Part shown: positions 42,501 through 56,900 of the stretch, piece after piece | Layout: the number at the start of each line of letters is the position of its first letter | Position numbering within the stretch: position 1 is the first letter of the stretch | NCBI GenBank assembly: GCA_030867875.1 | Contig: JAOWCC010000577.1 | Span: forward strand, 143,832,344-143,896,343 | DNA length: 64,000 nt | Direction of reading: 5' to 3' | Source: Actinernus sp. WN-2022 | Taxonomy: Eukaryota; Cnidaria; Anthozoa; Actiniaria; Actinernidae | Notes under the pieces: generated by a model | Databases searched by the model: none | What the model saw: the letters and a program-made list of their open reading frames with translations, nothing else | Told to the model about the DNA's origin: nothing | Translations under genes and position numbers: made by a program

Positions 42501-45500
42501 CCGATGGAATTATGGAATCATGTGTGGAAAAACGTTTCTCAATAAATGTAAACATTGGTATACAAAATAAATTTAATATTATATGCGCCAGCTTTCTTCA
42601 CACCGTCGTTACGGGCGAGTGAGCACTTGTCATGTGTTTATTGATCTGCTGTCAATCAAACGGAACCTTTCACTTCCGGTCAAAAACTTCCTTTTGGTAT
42701 TTCTCCGTCAACATTAATTTTTATTCAACAGAGTTTTTGGCATATGAGACACTACTACTAAAACTACATTTCTGTGCGGAAAAAAATATATTCCATCTTT
42801 TTCATTTTGAAGGTATCCGGTAACCTTAAGTGGTTTACAGTACTTAGGGTCCTGTTACATAAGCATGTATGAAGCAATACACCTCAACAATCAGCATAAA
42901 TATGTACTACTGAATTCAATTGACAGACTTTATGTTTGCAACCTTTTTTCCTTTGTGTTGGAATGTTTTGTCTACATATCTGCACCTTTTGTGTGACAGC
43001 AACTTATTTTAACTGCTTCAATTGAAAAAAAACAACATGTTGAGTATCATTCACTGTTGGTAAAAAAAATTCAGATAAAGGAATAACTTAGCAGTGTTAA
43101 AAATACATAGCAAATATTGATTTAGGAAACAAATAAATCTAATGAGTAGAGTTTAAAACATCCTCAGAAGATTAATCACATTAACACCATCAATCCAAAT
43201 CAAATATATGCTTTTCATGCACCAAAAAAGGGAACTGTTATAATAGATTTACCTTCGAAGTTTAATTTTTACGTATTGAAACAGGAATGAAGCAAGGTGC
43301 ATAACTTTCTTATTTGTGCATTTATAATATTATAGGCATTTTTTTCTTGAAGGTCAACACAACATCATCAGAATATCTGCCCATTTCACCAAGTTAAAAT
43401 AATCTGATTGTGCAAATGAAAGATACGATAAACTGCGATGCAAGATATTATGACAAAGACAACAATGAAGTGAATTTCACAGTAACTACAATAACTGGAT
43501 TATGAAATAAGAATGTTATCACTCCTGACATGTAGAAATGAATCACCAAAAACATGGTTCACTGAGTGAATAGACCTTTTGCAGGAAACAGTCACATGCT
43601 GATATAATATGAATTGAGTTCATGATCCCATGGGAAAGGCATTGCCATGGATGCTGGAGGGCAAGCTATTTTTAAAAACACTGTTTTAGAAACATCAACA
43701 ATCGAATGGAGGTGGAAAATAGCAACTATAACAGGTTTTGCTAAGAATACTACCAATCTCGAACAAGTGCTTTTAAATATATGAATTAATTAAGATTTTT
43801 TGCCACCCAGTATACAACCATGTGATTGCATTCCTGCAAAAAGTCGATTTACTGTAAAATGTTTCCGAGACATTACTTTGCATAAATTTATATTCTTTCT
43901 TACATTTCTCCACTTGTACAATAACAAAATGGTCTACCATAGCACATTCAACAGCACTAAACAAATTCAATACTTATTCTGTTTGTTGTTGTTATTGTGT
44001 GTCATGCATGAGTGAGCACAAAGAACTGCAAAAGATCCTACCAACAGGAATAGGCAAGTTCAGGGAACTCACAGGAGCATCACATGATAACTGAACTCTT
44101 GACCTTGACTGAGTGTGTCTTACACAGAGTCACTAATCTTCTTACAGAGTGACTTCTTCATTATTGAAAAAGGCAAAAGCGTGCAAATTAAAGAACTCTA
44201 TTTCTTCATTTCAAACTCGATAAAGCTTGATAAATAATGTGTTCAGTTTGCTTCTCAAGCAGGAAGGGTAAATAAACCATTTGTTAAACTTTAGCAAAAT
44301 AATAATAATTATGTAAAAAAGTAACAAATTACTAAATTATGAATTGGACAGGGAAATCAGTGCTTTTCAGTGCTAGAAACTATATGAACTACATTTTGTA
44401 CATGTTGTACCTGGTCTAGTGATTGACAAAATCTGGTAAACCATACACTTATTTTTGTAGCCCACACTGCTGTGAAAGAAAACTCTGTGACCTCAATGTA
44501 CAAATTAATCGATACAAAAGCAAAATCTACTAGCCCTTCAAGATTCACTAGCCAAACTTTTATTTGGTAGCCCAAGGCTAGGACTCTGCTGGTGTCGAGC
44601 ACTGCTTTTGATGGACCATTGGCTTTGGACTTTGCCTTAAAATAGGCAAGGGCTATAAATTAAGTCTACTTCCTGGTTAATTCAGATGAAATTATTGGTT
44701 TTATAAAATACACTTCAAACACACATGTCAACAACTATAGGAGTACTGGTTCAAAGAACGAAGACATTGTTTACTTAGAAATCTTACATACTTGTAGTTA
44801 ACATTTAGTCTACCTGCAGTGCATTCAGTTATGAATTGAAGTGTAAGTCTTTTTAAACCTATTTAATTTGATTGCTCAACTGCAAACTTGATACTGGTAG
44901 ATTTCACTTCAACTATGTTTAAAGTGCCACTGAAGCGAAATTTCATCATTAAAATTAAGATCTTACTTGAAAGTCCTTTCGAAATGAGGAAGAACAGCAT
45001 TTTTTGTTTGTCAATATCTCATCTCATTCCAGAGATATTAAGGTTTTTGGAATATGCAAATTAGATGATCTGTGACGTCATAAGATTGACACAGCCATGA
45101 AGACAAAATACAAAATGAAGAATATCTCTGCAAATAGTGGGTAAAAACAAAAGACACTTTGCACATGTATGGTACGAAGGAAAATACAAGTCATTATGCA
45201 AATTAGGATGTTACCATGGTAACACTCTAGGCCCCACGCTCCTTCAATGAGGAAACTAATTTTCCTAATTTCTCCTTTGCCAAATACATTTTTTTCTACT
45301 GTTGGCATATCAGAAGGTTTGGAACAGTGTAGGCATTGTATGTGAGTGGCTTAAAGTAAATTATTTTCTGTAACAGAGATAAAAACTACAATTTTATGTT
45401 CAAGGTGAAAGAGCCTGGGGTCAAGAGTGTTTCCATGGCAACATCATGATTTCAACAGTGATGTGTGTTTTCCTTAGTACCACACATGTGCAAAGTTTCA

Positions 45501-48500
45501 ATTGTTTTTACCCACTATTTTCAGAGATATTCTTCATTTTGTGAGTGTCTTCAAGGCTGTGTCAACCTCATGACATCACAGACCATCTAATTTGCATATT
45601 CCAAAAACCTTAATATCTCTGGAAGGAGATGAGATATTGACAAACAGAAAACAACATAATTACACATTTCGAAAGAACTTTCAAGTGAGATCTTAATTTT
45701 AATGATGAAATTTCGCTTCAGTAGCACTTTAAACATTACTGTACACTTAAAACAGACTTCATTGCAACGAATGCGGTTCCTGGATATTCGTAGCAAACAA
45801 GGTACAGTAGCATCAAAACAAACGATTTCGTAATTCAATCAGCTCTGGATTTTTGAAAGAAATAACAAAATTACAGCGACAAGCCAACACGCATGCAATG
45901 TATTTATAAACATGAACTGCACAGCTGACCGCACAGCTCCAGACAAGAGAAAAGTAACTCACAGGTACCGAATAATTATTTAGAAGCACTCGCAAAAAAC
46001 CTCAGTGTTCTGATTTGGCTAAGAATTCTACTATACTCAATGTGTCAAATGACCCATATCTCGTTTTTCTATGGGTTAATTTGGTCAATTTCTAAGTACC
46101 CTTTGTTCATAGGGTCTGTTTGTGGCCCCAAATATTTCATGATAAATGGGCCATTTCCTACTACGCCAATAATGGCGCGCAGCTTTGCCAGAACTCTGAG
46201 CTTATTCAGTCACTAAAGACTTGTTTCCTTTGGTTTTTAAAAATGAAATGTCCGAGTTTTAGTTCTTTACATAAGTAAGCCACAGTCACAAAGCGAACCG
46301 CACCCCAGGCTAGACTCGAGAATCGCACGCCTTTTACAACCTGTGAATATAGACATAGTTAAACTGGAGCAAATTTAGCATAAGAATGTCCAGGATTATT
46401 CGAGAGGCTCATTTTAAGTAGCTTAAATGCATGGGTGGTCGTGTTCTTATTATAAATGGTAAATGCAGACCTTTTGAATGCCACCAATGTGCGGGAAAAT
46501 GACATCACAGAGCAGAGGGTCAAGAAATAGGAGGGTTTCTTGATCTTGTATATATAGTTGTAGTGATTTGTCAAAATCAAATGTTGTCGTATTGCCGTCA
46601 AACTAAAGCAAACGAGACTCGAAGCTCTCTCTCTCTCTCTCTCTTCGAAAAGGAGCACAAAAGCGCTTGAAATATCTCATAGAGTACATAGAGCTTCATT
46701 CGGTTGAACGATATCTACAAGTGTTTATATCAAATTCAAAACACTTGCTGCAGAATATTTTAAACTTAAAAAATCCTTGGATGCGATTCACGCCAATTAT
46801 TAATATTTTACTAAGATAGGCAGTAAAGGCCCAAAAGCGACACAAATGGTACAATGGTTTATGGATAAAATATCGGGCGACAGAGAAAATTACCCGCTAA
46901 CCTGCTAATACTTTGATTCTTGATCGTTCGAAGAGTCTGGCCGAACTCTGCTGCTCCATCCACTCTTCGCTCCCTCGACCAAAATCGGTCGTCACTTCTC
47001 CCTTTGTGCCCATGGAGTCAATGAAGGCCTGCAATGCGGAAGGTAACAAGTTACTTCAAAATAAGTAATAGTACCAAGGAAATATTGGTTTACGGTCTGT
47101 ACCAGAAAGTAGTTACTAAATTGAACACGAGCGAGACATGGGTCATGAGAAAGGCGATGATAAACAAAATTATAATACATGAGAAATGACAGGCTACGAT
47201 CTTTTCCCGGCTTTCAAACATTGATGTGAAATGCAATTAGCTAAAGGTGATCCACTGGTTTGGATCTCTTGAGTATCGAGTTACGATTTAACTCATCCAG
47301 TCATCAAAAAAGTGCAGGAAAGAGCATGAATCACCTGGCTGGATAAGTCTTTCAAAAGCTCCGAAAATTCCACCTTCCCGCTGTCGCTGAATGTTTGAGG
47401 GCAATTCAAAAGGGCTGCAGTTCCTTGGGTAGGACTGTGGGCCTCTATGAATGCCCAAACAAGTCCTGAAAGGAGCTAAACTCGTTCGAAAAGACGTAGA
47501 CACTCCGCACAACACTCAGCGTTGCCCATTCTATTGTCAGCAGCTTCCATGCGCGTACAAAGCTACACCTCAAAACCCAGACCGACCCGCCCGCCTAGGG
47601 TCAAAGCACCAATCAGGAAGCTTATTATATCACTATTAACCAATCACAGAATAGGATATAAACCACTCTTCTTCCGCCGTGCATAATCAAGGACTCCATT
47701 CGACTGTTCGCGTGATGTGCGTCTGCAAAGAGTTCTGATCGACAGTTTCTCAGTTTTCTACGAATTAAAACCCACACAGTAGGTGGCATTGTTGTTCTGG
47801 ATGGCTAAAGAGGTTTCATAACTGATGCAAGTTGTGGTAAAGTTAAAAGCTCTCAAGAAAAAGACAAAAACGACCGCAATGGGCATGGCATTAGAACTGC
47901 AGCAGTGCAGGATAAATAGTGAACTGTGTTCTGTGTAAACACAGTCAAATTCTCAGTTATTTTACAGCTATTGTAGTGTTTTCTCTAATTTTTCTTTTTG
48001 ACAGTTCAGAGTAGTTTAAACGTAAAGTAAAAACAACCGTCAACCAAACATGAAAGAATACAAACTTAATACGTACCGGTTTTACAGAAACGAAGAAAAC
48101 ATTTAGAGTCATTTGTTATATCATATATGTGTTTATTATGCTGTCATGTAAGTTTTGAGTTTCATACTATGATCTTTTTCCATAATCTAAGAGTAAGCTA
48201 AACATGCTTAAATATTTAAAAGAAAGGTTAAATCATGATTTCATACTGATATTAAAACATGCGAGCAACAGCTGCAAGGACTTTCTCATCACCTATTAAT
48301 AAAGTTACTATAATTAACAATAGTTACATTGAAATTAACTTCCTTTCTTTTTATTTACAATGAAGGAAATTAGCATTTAGATTGTTTGTATAACTAATTG
48401 CTATATAAAGCCTATGATACAGTTCAACATTTGTTGATCAACAAATGTTGTGACCATAAGATTTATTGGCCAAATATTGAGCCCAAAGCCTTCATATATA

Positions 48501-51500
48501 CAGGGTTCAACATTTGTTAATCAACAGTTGGTAGTATGCGTAAATTTACAAGGTAATGGCCACTTGTTTCTTTGTAAAAAGTCACAGTTGTTCCACACAA
48601 AAAAGTAAGTTAAGTGTTTTTGAAGCATAAACATATCTGGTGAAATTAACATGAATTCATATGCATTTTAAAAATTATAATAATTTATATTAGTATTTAT
48701 AATATAGATACGATAGTATGCGCGCTCTGATTGGCTAAGAAGCCATGTTTTATCAGAGTATATAACATGGTTAGCCGTGTTATATAGTTTTCAACTGGCG
48801 GTTTCCTTTCATCGCGCGCGTAAATCTATATTATAAAACAGATAAAGAAGCCTTAAATCCATGTTTTATACTATCATAAAACACTCTGGTCATTTGAGAA
48901 CACTCTAGAAATGTTGAAAGCACGCGCCTTCGGCTTGTGCTTTAACATTTCTCTCATGTTCTCAAATGCCCATCGTGTTTTATGATAGTATAAAACATGG
49001 CTAAGGCTTCTTTATTTGTTAAGTACATTTCTGGTCTAATTATATATCAAAATACAAAACAACTTGCAAATAATGCATGCAGGTTTTGCTGGCTATTTGA
49101 ACTTTTAAAGATTAGTATCAACACCATTTTGCATGTTTTCTGTTTTAAAATATACTTGGGATGTTGGGAGAACACTAAAAAGATCAAAATTATTTGCCCA
49201 TCAGTTCATTATTTTTAAGTGTGTTCTTCCAACTTCCCATCATATTTAGAGAAAGAGGTAACGGAAAATGTATATTTTAAATGCTTACCGGTACATGTAA
49301 TATTAATTACAACACAGGTTACAAGATACTTTAATTAGGTTATATGTACGGTATATGCAGTTTAGTTCTTAACTGCCCCTGTTTCTTGTAACACTACTTA
49401 TTTTGTGGTGAAAACAAATTGAAGGGCTGACAGTGTGTTTGACTTCCAGAAAGCATTTGACACAGTCTCCCACGCACTACTGAAATATAAACTGCAAGCT
49501 ATGGGAATAAATGGAGATCTTCTTGACTGGGTGATTAGCTACCATAAGGATAGGGAACCGTTTGCTGTAGTTAATGGTTGCCGTTCTCAGACCAAGCTAA
49601 TTAGCTGTGGTGTGCCACAAGGCTCCCTGCACCATACTTACTGGAAAATCTGAGGCCATGATCATGTCTCATAGAGCTTTTTGCGGCCCACTTAAACCTA
49701 TTAAGCTAGGTGATAAGACCTTGAGTTTTGTATCTGAAACCAGATGCCTGGGAGTCACTATAGACTCCCAACTGTCTTGGAACAGTCGCATTGAAATTAT
49801 GTGTAAATCTTTTGGAAAGAAGGTTAACCATCTAAGAAGATTTAAATATCTACCAAAGAACACCTTAGAAGCAATCTACTTTACTAGTATTGTCCCTACC
49901 GTCACTGTAATTTGGTCTGGGGCACCTGTTTGCCTTCCTTAATGAATGAACTAAAACATGTACATGTAAGGACTGCTAAAATTATACATAGGCTACCCAG
50001 TAATATCTCAGATCAAGATGCCTTATCGGCCACTGGATGGGAGCCTCTTGATATTTTTTATAAAAAGGAATTGCTCACCCTAATGTATAAAGTACATAAT
50101 AATCTAACTCCAGATAGGATTACTAGCCTATTCAGCCTTAATATCAATCCCAACTATAGCCTACATAATAAGAGCACGTTTGTACTACCTCGATTTAATT
50201 TAGACATAGGTAGAACTGCACTGAGATATAGAGGGCCATTGGCTTGGAACCCTTTACCAGCTGCCCTAAAACAGGAACCTTACAGAGTAAATATACATGT
50301 AGGATCATTTTAAACAATATGTCCTTTATGAAAGAAGCTTCTTTAATCTTACTTATCAAACTTATTAATAATTCATGAAGCAAAAACAAAGGAAATCACC
50401 GACCGATAAGTGATCTTTAAATCTGATAAAGATTTCGTCCTGATTTACATAAACTTTGGCTTCGATTTTCTTGGCCAAAATAAGTCGTATCGCCAAAATA
50501 ACTGAAAAACATGACTCTCTACATCTAGACGTTTGATAAGTAAGATAAAGAATTCGAGTCCGATCTTTATCCGATTTACAAACTCTCGCTTTCAGCTCGA
50601 GTTTGTAAATCGGATAAAGATCGGCCACTCATTCTTTATCTATTACATAATAATTCAAATTTTATATACTATTGACCAATTTATTATTATTGTACATAGT
50701 TTTCTCTTATCATTATTGTTTATAGGACAGATATAGGTTTTCATTTTAATGTTAATACATGTATATTAGGTATTAGTGTGATAGAAGTAGGTCCACATCA
50801 GCTTTGGATACCTATAATTTAACCTACTGTATACCAAATAAAGTATGTATGTAAGTAGCAAGGGCATAAGTACAAAATAATGTAGCTCCTGATCACATTC
50901 TAAATTTTCCTTCAGAAAACAAAGAATTTGAAGGAGAATTTAGAATGTGATAAGTGACAAACCTTTTTGCACACAGCTCTTCAATTTATATTATAGACTG
51001 ATGGATCTCCAAGCATGGTTTGAAATGTGCCTATGATCGCAATGGCTATGGGGATATTTCTTGGACTTCAACCTTCTAACAAAATATCTGTTTTTATTCC
51101 TCAGAAACACAGAGTTGAAATGGAAATGCCAGACAGACTTGTGAGTACTTACATTATCCATGTAAAATAAAGTCTCAAGATATGCATAGGGTTAGATGTA
51201 TTCTGAGGATTCTTTATATTCATTAGTATTAAGGTTTTATTGTGATAATTATCATAATTATTATAGTAAAATTATTTGAATAGTCCTCAAGAAGTTTTAT
51301 ATTGTAATTTACATTTTTTATGTGTGAGGATGTCAATAAAACCATTATTAATTATTTTTAAAAGTTTGACAAATCTACTCGACAATTAGCTTTCATAACT
51401 TTAGCTAAATTACGTACTTTAAAACTGGAAAGACATTTGCATAATTTAAGTGTAATTTACTATTCCTCATTATAATATAAATTATAGGAGCATCCTAAGG

Positions 51501-53905
51501 ATGTGCAATTTCATTGGCTAAGAAAGTTTAGCCCAGCATGCATCATTTTCTTATAAATGCAAAAGAGAAAGACTTTGAATTTGTTGCCAGTGGCTTACTA
51601 TTAAGTTATGCCCCTCGGTGGGAGTCTTCAAAGCTAAGTTAAAAGCATATAATTTTATTTATTTAAGGAAAGTTTTCATTAGTTTAGTTATTGCTTAGAT
51701 CGTAAGATTTTATAGTTCTTGTAAATTAACTTGCCTGTTTTCCAGCTATGTAAAGCGCCTTTGGACGTTTAGGATTAAGGCACTATATAAATGTAGAATT
51801 ATTATATTATAATTATTATTATTGATCAAAATTGTCCAAGAAAACTACATGTATACTGCAAAATAGCTAAAGCTGGTAGCATATGTGATTTTGCTTCATC
51901 ATTTTTGAGCTAGGATTTTAATTTGTCACTATATAGATAGATATATCTATACATTCATGTATGTATGTGTTTATTGGCACCATATACAAACTTATACATA
52001 CATGTAGGTCTCAGACCTGCTGGGAAAGCTACAGTGTAACAGACTTAAGTACAGGTATAAAAGTATCTGTGTTATACATTGTACATCATTGTTAAAATGT
52101 ACTTGTTTTAGCTATTAATTTTGATTTTTTTTGAAGCAGTCATGTGTATATTTACAAACTTCTTTTTTGTAATTTTAAAGGTGGATCTGTTAGTAAATTA
52201 AAAACTATATTTTCATCTTGATGTTTTGGCTTCTGTAAATTTATTTTTCTATTTACCGGTATAGTACTGATTATGTTTTCCTTAAAGTGCCCCTAAACCC
52301 GTTTGCAATGTTTATATATATGAAACTTTGAAAGGCTTTGAATACTTCTGCAAAGAAATTTGTGGCTTACAGAGAATACACTATGTTCAATGGGGCTTGT
52401 TTGAAATGGCAAAAATTTGACCTTTCCTGACCCATGACCTTGTAAGAAAAAGACTGGGTCGATTCCCTATCTTAGGTCATCCAATTCATTCGACTTTGCA
52501 ATAACTTGAATAAATATTTAGCATTTTGTCTAAAATAGCTGTTTTCTTTACTAAAATCTCACAGACTGTGTATATTCTCTATAATTATATCGATGCTGTT
52601 GTGATAGAAAGGCGTCATGGACAATAATGCATTAATGAGGTGACGTAAGATAGGGAATCGACCCAGGCTTTTTCTTACACGGTAATGGGTCAGGAGAGGT
52701 AACATTTTCACCATTTCAAACAAGCCTAGAACATCGAGTATTCTCTGTAAGCCAACCATTTCTTCGCAGAAGTACTCAAAACCTTTCAAAGTTTCATATA
52801 TATATATAAATTGCAAAAGAGTTTAGGGGCACTTTAAGTCACTGTAAAAGGGGTCATCTCAGGCTCACAAAATGTAGTTTGTTTTCTACTTCTTGTTTGT
52901 CACATTTTGCCTAGAATTTCGACCTTTTTCAATTTCGAGGGTGTGGTTACTTATTCTTAGATGAGCTTCTTGATGATCAATGTTGTTAACATCAGAGAGG
53001 TATGGCTCAAGCGAATAGTTAATTTTAAAAGTATGATACATACAAAGTTTATTGCATTGCCTCTTCTTTTCTCGCATCATTATTGATTTGGCTTAGCCAG
53101 CATTGGTATTTGACATCTTCTAATCTTGTTTGAATATTTTTTCATAATGCTTTTGAATTATTGTGTTGACTGGAGGATGATAATTTCAGATGTCTCCAAG
53201 ACCAAGCGTACATATGATAGTTTTCATTTTCTGATACCAATCAGTTTTGTTATTACCATCTGTGCTATCTATAATCTAGGTGAATTTGTTCAGGAAAATA
53301 TTATTGGGGGTTTGGGGCGGGGGATAATGTGTTGCATTATTTGAAGGGCTGTGTGCAAAAAGGGCGTAAGTGATTCTTGATCATGTTCTAAATTCTCCCT
53401 TAGAAAACAAAGAAAGAGAAGGAGAATTTAGGATGTGATCAAGAGTCACTTATGCCCTTTTTGCACACAGCCCTTCATTTGGTGATTGAGAATGGACCCA
53501 AAGAGAACAAAGCAAACTAAGCCAGTGATAATATTTTTATAAGCAATACTGTTTGAAAACAAAATCATAAAATATTATTTTATAAAATGTAAACCACTCT
53601 AATACCACCAATTTGAATCTTATACAGAATCACTTTTAGAAAACAGATTTGAGTTATTTTATCGAATTTGAATGACAAAAAGTAAAATTCCATGATTTTT
53701 GGTGTAAGAATGCTCACTTCCAGTAACTTGTGACATGACACTTGTGGAACACACAGCCACGAAATAGCATCTTACAGGCATGACATCAATTCTTCTTCAT
53801 AATACAAAAAACCTTTATTTAAACATGATTTGTTTAAATGCAGCACAATTATTGCTGATGTGGTTGTGTATGAAAGAATACAATTAAAAATGATATATAT
53901 GATTG

Positions 53906-53936
<31 letters not shown>

Positions 53937-56900
53937 ATATACAACAGGGTATAAACACACACATGGTATTTGCGCACATATGCAGAAATTTCAGAATTTA
54001 AGAAACGTTTTAGAATTGATGCAATAGAAATAGAAATTTTGCCAATAGAGACAGAGTTGCTGCTGTTGTCTGAAAGGCATCAAGCACTATATATAACCAA
54101 GTCAGAAATTTCGGACGTAATCTAGGATGTAATATAATATGTTATGGATCAAGTGTAGCATCTCTCTCACTACCGCTTAGTTGCTGGAAAAGCGTAAATT
54201 GTAATTTATTTAGTAGGTTGTTCTTCTTGAGTTGACGCGCAAAATAATTGTGAGAAAGTTCTTTGATACTTGCAGGTAACTTATTCCATAGGATCGCTCC
54301 CCTGTAAGCTATATATGGACTTATACATTATATCCGTTTTTGGTGCTGGTAATTCTAATTTATGGCGACCCCTGAGAGCATATGTGCTGATATTGCGCTT
54401 TTTAAACATACTACTGATTTGCTCTGGTACATTGTTATTGTAACTACTGTGGACAAGACATGCTATTTTATACTTATATGTCCACAACGAAGGGATGTTA
54501 TAACGAAGACTTCAGGCAAATGGAATTAGAGTTTACATACAATGTACAGTGTTGTACATTGATCGAAGTGAGGTGCTAGTCATTTAGGAACTTCTGGTTG
54601 TGTGTGTTCCATTTGTGATGTCACATATCCAAGTTGATGGCATGGTTTTTTTTATGTTTTAAGGATCTAATAATTTCTATGCTCATTTTGACACCAAACC
54701 TATGTTTGGGGGTTTAAGAAGGGATAGAACTTAAAGCTATTCAAAAATCGCAGTTTGCACCAATTATTTAAGCACTGAAATCAAACTGCTTAAATTTTGA
54801 CACAAGAAATTAATTGTACACATCATAAATTATCACAGACTGAGACTGTCGTATGTGACAGCATGTTGAGTAAAACTTGGGATGTTTGTAAACCTGAAAC
54901 TCTTGAAGGGCAAATACTTAACTTGATTAGTTTGAATGACAGATTTTAGCAGATAAGAACAAAACGTTGACAACTGGCCATAAGCTTAGAAACTGTTATC
55001 ATGGCACAAACTAGTTTTCTAAGCTCAGTAATACTTCTAGTCTGAGTCATAATATTTTAATGTAGTTCAATAATAAATTGTACTTAAATGCAAAGAAATT
55101 CATTGAATGTGATAAAATAATGTTAAATGTTTGTGACTTGGCTAACAACAGTTATTATGATTAAGAATGTTATTTTCAGTAGTACTGTAGAAAACTAGTT
55201 GTTTGTGCAGGGTATAGTCATAAAACCAAATTATCCTGTGTCTGAAAATGTCAAAAACGCAGTCTGCAACCAAAAACCTAAAGGGACATTGTCAACCCTC
55301 AAAATTAATGATAAACTTTCTCATGATGAAAGACAAAAATAGCTACTCAGATTAGCAGAGCAATTTGCTTTCCAGGTATACTGGAGAAAATTTGAGACAA
55401 TTCTGATAAATGATGGCAAAAATTCAAGTGGATGAAAAATACTGCATTTAAGAGAAATTTAGAACAACTTGAAATTGGTTCACTGTTATCGAAATCAAGT
55501 TTATAGAACAAGCTTTTGTAATCCACTTTAATCTTTGCCATCCTCATACATGATATTTCGCTTCAATCTCGGTGTTATTTTGCTAATCTAGTTTTAAACA
55601 AACTTGAAGGTGCCCCCTTTTTAAGTGTGAACATACATATTAAAGGATTTTTTTTTCTAAAATAGCCTTATACTGTAGTAACAAGATGATGCTTGAACAA
55701 GATAAATTATGTAGAATTTCCATTTAAGTCATAACTGCGATATCCTCACCTTAGCCATCTTGCTTAAAATTGTGTTTTAGTGTGAAAGAGTTTTTTAAAA
55801 TAATTCCCTTTCGTTTACTAGATGTAGATCTACATGTTGGTTCAAATATTAACAAGTTTGTGCTGTTGGTGGCTCATGTAACCTAATTCCTCATCCAATA
55901 TCAACTGTAAAACAACCTGTTCAAAAATCTATTAAATTTTGATTGGCAGATACTAACACGTTGGTCAAATATTACGTATAACTTTGAAACATTACTTACC
56001 ACTTATTTTTAATGCTGTTTTTGTGACGCCGTAGAGTGATTTGAAAGTGAAAACAATGTGCATGTATTTCCATAGTATTGCCGTCTAATGCAAGGGAATA
56101 TACTAATTTTGCAAAATTTTGTAAGATGACTAAATTAAGTGCCCAGAGGAGCACCCAAACGTATGAACACCATTTTTGCATATTTAAATACGGTTTTCCA
56201 AGGTTAAATGATAAATTAGGTTTCATCTTTTTACATATTATATATAATATATATTCATCTTATTTAATACTTTTTCGTCATTGAGCATCTTATTAGTTAG
56301 CAAGTTTAAACTTTAGTAAGTTATGTTTTTGTAGATAGTGAACAGGTGAAGAGCCACTTTGTGGATACACTTTTTAAACCATTATTATTATTATTATATT
56401 ATATAAGGCCTGGTTACATTTTGTTGTGAATGAATCCTTGCTGACGTCATTGTTTACATGTTTGCCTCATTAGCATAAATTAAACTTCAAGCTACAAACA
56501 AACAGACTATATCAGTTGAAAGAGAATTTTAAACTGAGTAACCACCGAAAATTTGAGATTGATATGTTAAATATTTACGGAGAAATTGACTTTTCAAAAC
56601 TATAAAATGGGCTGGGGGGCAAGAGTTGCTGACAGCCATACATTCATTGTAAATTTTGAGCTTTTTAAACGCTCATTCCTCAAAATATATTTATCATATC
56701 ACTCTCAAATTTTCGGTGATTATCAAGTGTGACAATATCTTTCGATTTATGGACTCTGTTTGTTTGTATGTACGTCGCTTGAAGTTTGATGTATGCTAAT
56801 GAGGAAAAAACGTAAACAAGGATTCGCCTATAGAGAACTGTTGAATGTCTCTTTCGTAATTCAGAAGTATTGTCAAAACTAACATGGCCCTTCTTTGGAC

